Shown: piece after piece, positions 38,936 through 49,400 of the stretch
Numbering within the stretch: position 1 is the first letter of the stretch
How the letters are laid out: each line of letters starts with the position of its first letter
Origin: Enoplosus armatus
Taxonomy: Eukaryota; Chordata; Actinopteri; Centrarchiformes; Enoplosidae
DNA length: 64,000 nt
Direction of reading: 5' to 3'
Assembly (NCBI RefSeq): GCF_043641665.1
Contig: NC_092181.1
Span: forward strand, 7,867,918-7,931,917
Notes under the pieces: model-generated
Database searches by the model: none
What the model was told of the DNA's origin: nothing
The model's input: the letters and a program-made list of their open reading frames with translations, nothing else
Made by a program: the position numbers and the translations under genes

Positions 38936-41900
38936 CGTACTTGAATGTAGGGGGGGGGGTGCAAGTGCTCTCAGCGTGTATGTGGGAAGCTCACCCATCA
39001 TTGTTAAGTGCTACTCCTCTCCCCATTCACAGCTCATGAATAGCGGACTGCATTTGGTTGTGCCGCGCTCTTGGCCATCTTTCCAGCATATTGAGCGTTA
39101 GAGCTGCAGGTGGGTGCTTTTGGGCGGGGGGGTGTTGGGTGGAGGGGATCTCATGAATAACCCGGATAACCCAGACTCAGGCCCCCCGGCTTCTGAGCCG
39201 ATTGACTTCCCTTTTCTTGGACTGCGATGTCATTAAAATAAATAATTTGCCGATAATTGTTTTTCCTTTTGACACTTTTTAATCAGAAATATATTGCTCC
39301 ATCAAGAACAGAAGCGAGTTTCTGCTAAATTATTTAGACCGAATCGATATTAACAGCCCTGTAGACACACTGGTTGTGTTTGTGTTTGAACTCACTCGGC
39401 TGAGGGTGTAAATTTCACTCTTAAATGAACCAGCAGGGTTATTGATGCGTTCTCAAGCTATTAAAGGCTTATGTAATTCACTAATCACAGAGACTGGCAT
39501 GTTCTGAGTGTTAGTTCAGTCACAGTTAAACTCTTTCACTGTGTGGAGGAAATGACGCGCACGTGCCGAAAATTTATACTCTCATTGTAATCACTGACTG
39601 GGGCGACAGTACATGCACTGGTGCCAGGAATTTCTTTGGTGAACCGCCACCGGTTGTATCTGTGTTTGCTTTTTTTTTGTATGACAACATGTTACCATTT
39701 GCCTCAGGGCTGCATTGCTCACGTTACTGCAGAAGACAGCAGCATCGTTTCCTACTTTAATTTGCTCATGTTCTCTGCTTCATTTGTAAAGTGAATTTGA
39801 TCAAGAGCTGGTAGCTTGGCAAGTTATTTTCCACTTGACAGCAGGATGAAAATCAAGGGCGGATCACAGACCAGGTCAGCTGCCTTGGGAGACCCTCATT
39901 GGGCCTCAAGGCTCCAGGTTCGCTGGAGTGGGAGTTTAGTGGCGCACACAGTTCAGTTCATAAAGCCACTACAAAGCTTAGTGTAATCTAAAATGATAAT
40001 AACTCGACAAGAGGTTGAAGGTCCTTATCAACTTTATCATTCCAATTCATATTTTGTTCATCCTCCAGGCCCCCGAAGAGAAACAACAACAACAACAACA
40101 ACTTTGGAATGCATTTTTACACAGAAGACTGTGGATTTCCTCCCAGTTCACTTACATTGAAACCTATTCGGGAATGGATCTCTTCAGGGTCCTTCATGTG
40201 GGCACCTGATCGATCCTTTAAGATAGACGTGAAAGACTGTCAATCTACCTTTTAATGAAATACCCCCCCCCCCCCCCCAAATTAACGACTAATTCATAAA
40301 ATGTACAGAGACAGGAAGAAATGAGGGCTTATTAGTGGCCCAGAAATAAAAAAAAAAGCAAATTATTCCCATGTTAGCACATCACAGTGCACTACAGTAA
40401 CAGCTTAAAAACGTGTCCTCCTAAACACTGCATACTGTGAGACCACTGTCTGCTTCAGCTACTTTTCTCCTCCATTACATCAGAATTACTACCTTTACTT
40501 GACAGCAGTGTGTTCACGGCACAGACGTCTATCTTTTCTGTTATGGCGCCATGGCATACTTGGAGCTAGGGTTAGAATACATAACCATCCATACAGGGTC
40601 TCCCTTAAAGTGAAGTATTATAATGGAACATTTGGGTGAAACTGGTGACAGTTCCAGTATATGTTTTATTATTTATTACACTTGTGGATAGTGGCTGTTT
40701 GTTTTCATCTTTTCGCATGCCGGAGCTTGATATCAGCTGCTACCCGTATGAAAGGGCTGTAGATTTGTTTATGGGGCTGGAGCTGACACAGAGTTCATTT
40801 CCAGACAAACATATTGTCCAAGTGGTGACAGGAAGGGTTAGTTTTCCTCTGTTTTGTTATGGTTGAGAACTCTTGCTCGAGACAGAGGCCAGTCCACAGC
40901 GGATGGCTTTTCAACATAGTAAACAACTCCCCAACAATAAAATAGGAGATGAGAGAGGGAACAACTTGCAATTAAAGTCAAGGTCCATTTAACTGAGGTG
41001 CCGTGCCGGGTGGCCCTGTTGCTGAATCTTTCAAGTCATGACTTTGCACTCTTCACCCGGGCTCATTTCGGTGCCACTGCCTCCACTGGTCCTGAATGCG
41101 CATTCAGTAATGGAGGTTATTTCATTCCACTCTGTCTATCTTCAGCCTCCCTCTCACATTCCCTTAACGTTTCTCAGCTCCAAACTCATACCGTTTACAA
41201 TGTTCATACTCCCCCATAGCTTTCCTTGAAGGTTAATGCAAGCTATCAAGCTATCATCCCCTTATTGCTTCCCCAAAGGCACCAAAATACTTTCTCATCA
41301 ACTGATGCATGGCAGATCACGCACAGTAAAGTGATACTTTGGTCTTTCTACTTGTAAGAAATTGTAGTGTTGATAATTAACATACTCTCAAATGGCTATA
41401 ATGCATATTATGTTACAGGAGACTCCCCTCACAACAATTGAAACAATCTGGCTCACAGATATTCAAGGTCTTCAGAGAATGGATCCTATTGACTTGCTCT
41501 CACCTCTCATCTAGCACCAGCAGCAGGTTAAAGTTTCCAAGAATCCAAGGAAAGAGAAAATGTTAACGTACAGTCATGGTTTCCGGACAATGAATCCTAA
41601 TGATTTTGGTGACGGTACCCTCATGGTGTGACTCTGTGTGATGGCAGTGTCGGTCTGTCTGGTGGACGGTTGATACACCACTTCAGTGTGTTTCCGGTGT
41701 TATACTCTATAGCCTCTGAGGTGAGAGCAAAACATCAGCTTACAATCAGTAAAACATGTTTGTAGTGTCGAGATTGAAATATCCCAACAACTATTAAATG
41801 GATTGCCATGTCATTTTGTACAAACATTCTTGGTCCCCAGATGGTGAATCCTAAAGTTGAGACTGAAATATCTCGACAACTGTTGCATGGATTTAAATGA

Positions 41901-43519
41901 AATTTTGTGTCATGTTTCCCAAAGGAGGGATTGTAATCAGTTTGGCGACCCCTTCACCTTTCATCTAGTGCCATTATCAGGTCAACATGTTTATTAGTCC
42001 AGTATGTTGGTTTATATCTGCAAAACTAACGACATTCCCATCAGCCTCGGCCGTACTTAGTGTTTAGTGCTAATTTGCGAACGTCAGCATGCTAACGACC
42101 ATGGTCAACATTAAACCCGCTGAACAGCAACATGTTAGCCTGCTAAGTACAGCCTGAAAGAGCTGCTAGCAGGGCTGCACACATTTTGACAGCAAGTTGA
42201 GCCTGAACACTAAAAAATCACATAGAATTTGCCATTACCATACATCTCAAGGGGTTTATCCGTATTGAATTTAAATTAGAGAAAATACCTTTCGGCTTGC
42301 ATGCATATGGTGTCAATCCTGTGCTGAGTCCTTCTTCAAATAGTATTTCTTCAAATAGACTCGCAAAAATATTGCACTGGTGGAATCTTTGTATCAAACC
42401 GAATTGAGCCCGGCTTCGTTGCAGCAGGTAACCTCGTCCTCGCTGAGTATCTCATTTCCCGCCCTGCTTGCCACCCCAATCTGATTCCCCCCTTATGTCA
42501 TCCTATTCACTTTTATCTCCCCCTCTGCCACCCCTTCTCTCATTGCAAGCACTGCCCACAGCTATCGTGTGTCCACTACTTTGGCACTCAAATGAAAGTG
42601 ATGTCTGTGCTTGATAATTGATGTGCTTTGGCTGTACCCGCTCCATTGTCCGCCCGGGCCACTGAGAAAACATGAAAACATCACAGGCTCTAAAATGAAG
42701 AGTGATTACCACCGTGGCCCTGCTTCCCTTGCTTGTATAAACTGGTTAAGAGCTAAGAGCTTAAAAAATGCTTTTCTGGAAACACAAACAGAAACATTTG
42801 TTTGGCTTCACCTTTTTTTTTCTTTTTTAATCAAAAGACAAACAAGCTTCTGACGTCCTTGGAAATTGAGATGAAGCCAGAAAACATTGAATAAATTGTT
42901 CTCTTTAGTTTTTTCTTTTGAATAAACAAGTTAAACGCCTTCTATACAGTCGGACATCTTCTTTGCAACCAGTGGAGTCGCCCCCCCTGCTGGAGGCACC
43001 TCTGCATTGGCTTCACTTTTCAGACCCGGAGGTCGGTGCTTGGGCTAAACTGGCGTGACTGGCCCCCACTGGCTTCATGGTAGTGATGGGAATTCCGGCT
43101 CTTTTTAGTGAGCCGGATCGTTTGGCTCAGCTCACCGAGAAGAGCCGGCTCTTTCGGCTCCCGAACGGCTCTTCATTTTGCCACTTATACCTTTTATAAT
43201 CCAGCCAAATTTAGCGCTGTTTTGACTTGTGATTTGTACGTGTACACGTGTATCACTTAAATTATTCAATACATCCTTTTTGTCTGAAGTATTCAAAAGT
43301 AAAAATTACCTTTTCTAATATCAATAAATTAGTAGAACCACTTTGCTACACAAAGCAGATAGAAACACCTACAAAAACTTAAGCATAGAAATTAAAGACA
43401 GCTATTGACATTTTCAATCTTTATTTAAACACACACCCCAAACAAAACAGCAGGGCTTTATTTTAGTATTAACAAAAGAAAAAAAAAGACAAGTACAATA
43501 TACTGTATATGTGTGTATG

Positions 43520-43555
<36 letters not shown>

Positions 43556-43692
43556 CACACATACACACACATATATATACGACCGACACATCGCTACTTC
43601 ATGGGCATGTTGTACAATATTACATAACATTACATTTGCCAACTTACACATGAAGGCCATTATGCATTCAACACTTTCTGTCCATCTCCCTG

Positions 43693-43727
<35 letters not shown>

Positions 43728-44866
43728 GAGCGTTTCAGCTTTAAAACATTGAAGAGGAAGAAGAATTAGCCAAAGCAGCAATATTTCACACAACACATTG
43801 TTTTTATTTCTATTTATTTATTTATGTGTTCTTTAGTTTGCATCTTTAGGCATTCACTCCGAATGTGTTTCAAGTTCATAAACGAACAAAAAAAGATCAT
43901 TGAAATAAGTGAAAAAGACATTCATTGCGTTACACGTAGAAACACAAGCATACCATTACGGCATCAAAAACTTTATGAAGGGGGTGAAAAATAAATCTGC
44001 TACTTGAAGATGATCACCAGCGTCTGGAGCGTTGCTGCTTTTCCAGCTTAAGTGGCAATCACATCTTGACTGAGAGTTTGAGTACGTCATTAAGCTCTCC
44101 AAAAAAAAAAAAGAAGTTACTTTTCACCGAACATGATACTGAAACCTGCAATCTCTGAGTGTGAAGCACATCGAGTTTGCTTGTAATGCAATGTGCTATG
44201 TGATTAAGACACACTGCAATACATATGTTCATCCTTGGCTGTTTGGCAACAGCCGTCAGGCATACAGTATACAGCCTGTTTTGTTGCAGCGGGGAGAGAC
44301 TGCAGCCTGACAGTCCGCCGCTACACTCAGCATATCTCCATGCACCTTTTGATTATGGCGGTTACTTGAGTCTGCGTTCCTGTCGAGGGGAAGTTATTAA
44401 CATCACTCCCCACCGCTGTGCTGAGCTCAGTGACAAGGCTCTGACCCCCAGTGCTGTGCATGTATTGGATTCACACACGAGTTGGCTGACTGAACTGATG
44501 TAATTGTTTGATTTCACTGGCGCAGACCCTGAAACGTGTTTCTAATCCATGAAGCTATTTCTGATAACCGCTGCCGCAGCGTAAGGAGCTAAGAAAGCAT
44601 TATTTCTGCCTCGTCACAGGTGTCGGACTTCCCGGAGGAGCAGCTCTTGGTAGCCGTGTTCCCAGGAGTTCCAACGGCCGCTGAACTCTTCCTGTTACCT
44701 CACAAGAACCAATCAGAGGGCAAGAAAAAGAGCGAGGAGGAGCTGGAGCAGGTATGGGCAACTGTGATGGGATTTTACGTCGCGAATTGTTGACGTCCAA
44801 GCAAATCGATTGCTCTACAGATAAAACATTTTTTTAAAAAGGCGACCGAAGGTGTAAAACACCACG

Positions 44867-44916
<50 letters not shown>

Positions 44917-46361
44917 AACAGGTATCTGACATAATTGTAAGCGCGCTGAACCAAAATCTGGTGGAGTTCGAGCTCAAGCCTGGCGTAAGAGTGATCGTGT
45001 ACAACACGCAGTTAACGCTGGGTAAGTAACATTTGCTCAACCACAATATTAACTTGCACAGGTGATTCAATCGTGCCCTGGCATTATTTTTTTTTTTCTT
45101 CTTCTATATTTTTTTCAATTTTTGAAACGCCAAGAAATATAACCATGTGTTGACAACAAGAATTTTCCTTTGGTCCGCCAATTAAAATTCCTGTCAGTCT
45201 GCCTCCATCCCAGGCAAAAGAACACATGGGAGTATGGCTGGGTTTGATTTTAAGTGGAGCTCCTTGAGACAAGGGATCTTTTTATGCCTGCCATCAAAAG
45301 CTGAACATCTGTTCTATTTCTTTTATAGCCATCCAACCACAAAATGAGAGTTACACTGAGCATAATTATGTTGATTATTTAGTCCTTGAGAAAAGAACAC
45401 TGTACAATTTAAAGGGCAGAATACAGAATTCCTTGAAGAGTCGACCACACTGTGCAGTTTTCGTAACCGCTGGAAATGGAGGGCTTGTTTCGAGAAATTC
45501 AAAATGCCCTCCTGCCAAAAAACAAATTGCTGTTAGAAGTATCAAATCAATGCTGGATTCATGGAGGCACGCTGATTGTAAATAATGTGGCTGGCGTGGA
45601 AAACTCTACTTTTTTCATTGGCTTAGGCCTCAACAACTCCCGTGTCCCAGCGCCGGACAGATCTTACATTGTATTCATTGCTTGGCTGGTTTCATTAGGC
45701 ACACAGTCTCTGGAGGCACACAGCCATGAGTTGTCTGTAGCTCAAAGTACTAGGTATTAACAGCCTGGCATGTGCTGCTCTGTGACGTTCTGCGCTGTGC
45801 TGCACTCTAATGACATTGGAGGTGTACCCAGCTGGATCCCTCTTTATATTTCACCTCCCAAGAAAAGGTCTGAAAAGCCTTCAAGCTGCTTGGGAAAGGT
45901 CAGCCGGCATGCGCGCCGCCGCCGTCTCCGAGCCGAGGGGCTCGGGAGCAGCGCGGTGACGTTGGAAAAAAATGCAATGTGTGACGCTAAGTGCTCGTGT
46001 GGTCGGCTTCTCCTTTTGAGGTAAAATGTACATGCATTCATGCAACTGTTTCAAATCCCGCTGCTGTCACCTTCTTTGCCCAGCAATAGCAAAACATCTG
46101 TTTCCCGCAACCACAACTTACGACATGAGATAATGCACTGTGTGTGTCATGTATACGCGCAGTGCTCATAATCGGCAGTGGAATTCATTTGCCGGCGAAT
46201 AAACGTGGTTTTTCTGTAATTTCAGAAGCAGAGTGGGTGTTGATGAGAATGTGCAGTCAGGAAAATGAGAGAGATTGCAGTTTGTATGTTGATAGAAGCC
46301 GATGACAAAGATGTTTTAAACACCGTGCCCACTCTTCTGCTAAACTGCCACAGCACTTATA

Positions 46362-46403
<42 letters not shown>

Positions 46404-49400
46404 GAGAATTACATTTCTTTACTTATTATCAGCGAGTGTGCACATTAAAGAACAATACACACCAATGATGAGAACAAACAAGCAGCGACACAGTATCCAC
46501 CCAAAAAAATACTTAATACAAATACATGTGAATGTGTACTAGATGTAGCCAAACGCTAAACTAGCTAAAATACGTTAACGTCTTTACTTTATTCATTAAT
46601 AATGATTTTATAGGATTATATACAGGGCTTTGAACATCTTAATTTGTTTAACTTTAATTCATTCATTAATAATAATAGTTTTATAGGATTATATACAGGG
46701 CTTTTAACATCTTAATTTAATAGAACTTTACTTTATTCATTAATAATTGTAGTTTTATAGGATTATATACAGGGCTTTGAACATCTTAATTTGTTTAACT
46801 TTAATTCATTCATTAATAATAATAGTTTTATAGGATTATATACAGGGCTTTGAACATCTTAATTTAATAGAACTTTACTTTATTCATTAATAATTGTAGT
46901 TTTATAGGATTATATACAGGGTTTTTAGCAACTTAATTTAACTAATTTTAGCTTTAGTTCACTCATTCTCAGGGGCAGTGCACATGAATTCACATCATTA
47001 GGATGTAAATAAGCCAGATTTAGTCCTAAAACACTATACAGAGTGTCCGACAACGTGATGTACCTCACTGTTTGCTGACACATCCGCCTCATCAACCGGT
47101 CCCTCTCTCCCGCTCCCACAGCACCCTTGGTGGATTCCAACCCCAGGCACAGCAGCTCAGCCATGCTGATGCTCCTGTCGGTGGTGTTCCTGGGCCTCGC
47201 TGTGTTCCTCATCTACAAATTCAAGAGGTACATCACTTCCACCCGCTGCACATACAGCATTATCATATAGAACCCTAGTATACGTCTATTACCATATTAT
47301 CTATTATTGATGATACCAAGCGAGTACAGTCTGGACCAGTCAGCCACAGTCATGTTTGGAACCCCCCCCCCCCCCCAAAAGATGTTGTGGACAAACTTCT
47401 AGCTGGGTTCCAATGCAGGAGGCACACGCACCAATCAGCGATAAAATGCAGAGAAAACGACCATTTAATGGTTTAATATGCGGCTGCTGTGCCTCGGCTC
47501 TTATTTGCTGAATAAATTATTCATACTCAAAATGATTCTCTTGAAAAGTCGGAGGGAAATGGAAAAGCTGTCATTAATTATGGATATGAAATTTTTCCCA
47601 TTAATCTAAAGAGGGGGGCATTTCTCAAGAAAGCTCACAGTTGACAAAACAGAGCAATTAATAACCAAAATGAATAGTAATTGGAAATAAATTGGATAGT
47701 GACTAAATAAAGATGTATATTATGTGCCATAAATGCAGATGGAAAAGATACCAGTGTTACTGTAATTTGCCTATAAATTGGTTACAGAGGTATAATTATA
47801 GCCAAGTTAACTGTGAAAGCTGGCACGCCCCAAGCACTGGGAAACAGAACTTTCCTTTAGGTTTTTAGCAAGAGTTGGTCATTCAAAGTTACTTCTTTCA
47901 GACTAGAGAAAATGTTGAATCATGAATGAATTATTTCACTCTAGGAATGATTCATTTTTTCACTGGAAAATGCTGCCCACGAGAGGTTTGCATCCCAGGA
48001 GAGGTTTCCTAACGCCGCTCCGCCGCTCACTTGTCCATCTCCTCTTTTGCACAACCTTCAGAAAAATACCTTGGATCAACATATATGCCGAGGTGAACCA
48101 GGAGAAGGAGCAGGAGATGATCGGCTCCGTGGGCCAGGGTGACAGCACGCCTAAAATCACCCTGAGTGAGTTCTCCACTTCCAAAGAGCTCATGGAGAAG
48201 GAGCTGGATGCCAGGGTCAAACGTAAGCGAGGAGCCGTCATAATCAGAATCAAAGTGATTTTGGTCTCCTGATGATCTGTGACAGGATTTGTTTCTTTGG
48301 TTCTGGAGTAGAAGTCTACCACTCGGCATACTTCAGTTGTTGAATTTGAATTATTTTGTAAACAGAGAATTGGCGACATAACCTCCTTTTTAGCATTTTT
48401 TATTATTCAGAGAGCGCCGCACGCAGAGTAGGAGACAGTCCTGGAAGGGCTTTAACACAGTAAAGAATAGATTCTAGCAAGGCTTGCAGCAATGAGAACA
48501 ATGAATACATCAATGTGTTTCAATAGGCCGGCGGTGGCGGCTTTAATCACTTGACTGTTTGGTCACAACATGACTTTTTTTTTTAAAAAGAATATTTCAG
48601 TCCAGCACAAAGCCAGCAGTTTGTCAAAAAGCAAATTGGCACGGAAACTGCTCGCTATGACCTTACACGATGCACAGGTCTGCTGTGCAGCTTTACCAAC
48701 AAAAGGACAGTCCAGGTCATCTGGTGCAAGCGCAGTTCCTGGATTGATTTGGCTCTGAGAGGAAGTTTACCAGGCAGATGTAATTTCCTGTAATTTCCCA
48801 GTTTCGGAGTTCTGATGTTAATATTTCAGAATAACCGTCGAGAGCGGAAACAGGCCTCACACAGTGGCGGACGCCTTCAAGCACCAAGGCCATCAGTATT
48901 CTGCTTTATTTCCAGCTCAACATTTTTATTCAGCTCAATGTCCATTGTTATCTTCCGCATACATCCTGTAATCCTCAACAGAGTCTGATTCTGTCAGTTC
49001 AAAATAAGTCATGTAGCAGCTGGACTCGACGGCAGTACAGGGGGGGTTGGTGGCTCATACTGAATAGGTCAATATAATAATAAGACATCCAGAGGGAGGG
49101 AAGACATGAGACAGATCAGTCAGTCGGTAAGTCGACTGAAAGAAAACTATTTTGTCAGTGAGGCATGTTTTAAAGCTTAAAGAGTTCAAGCTTCAAAATT
49201 CAAAAAGTTGGTCAAGCTAGATGAGCAATTTGAAGACGTCAGCTTGGAAGTTAGGAGATTGTGATTTTTCTCTATATTCTGACACATTATAGACCAAACG
49301 ATGAATTGACTCATCAAGAAAATGATTCCATAGTGAGAATAATACTCATTTGAATAACTATTACTGCATGAAGGAGACAGTTTCACAAAGGGATGGTCAG

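Larger units (their letters stand above)
38529..44619 (+). other. Intron 18
   Basis: Largest complete intron. Holds (GT)n at 38906-38932, possible conserved non-coding sequence at 39215-39520, poly-C at 40263-40278, a dispersed repeat at 41440-42190, a hAT-like end at 43082, and AT and TC arrays at 43527-43723. No coding sequence recognised. Confidence 0.75.
45022..47121 (+). other. Intron 20
   Basis: Holds possible conserved non-coding sequence (45290-45620), (TA)n at 46365-46398 and a higher-order minisatellite at 46570-46960. No coding sequence recognised. Confidence 0.8.

Noticed and set aside
46570..46960. Direct repeats resembling a CRISPR array
   Set aside because: Tandem units without unique spacers in a vertebrate intron; it is a minisatellite.
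47072..47278. 68-codon + strand frame over exon w21
   Set aside because: Wrong frame for the transmembrane helix; w20 and w22 phases fix the other frame.
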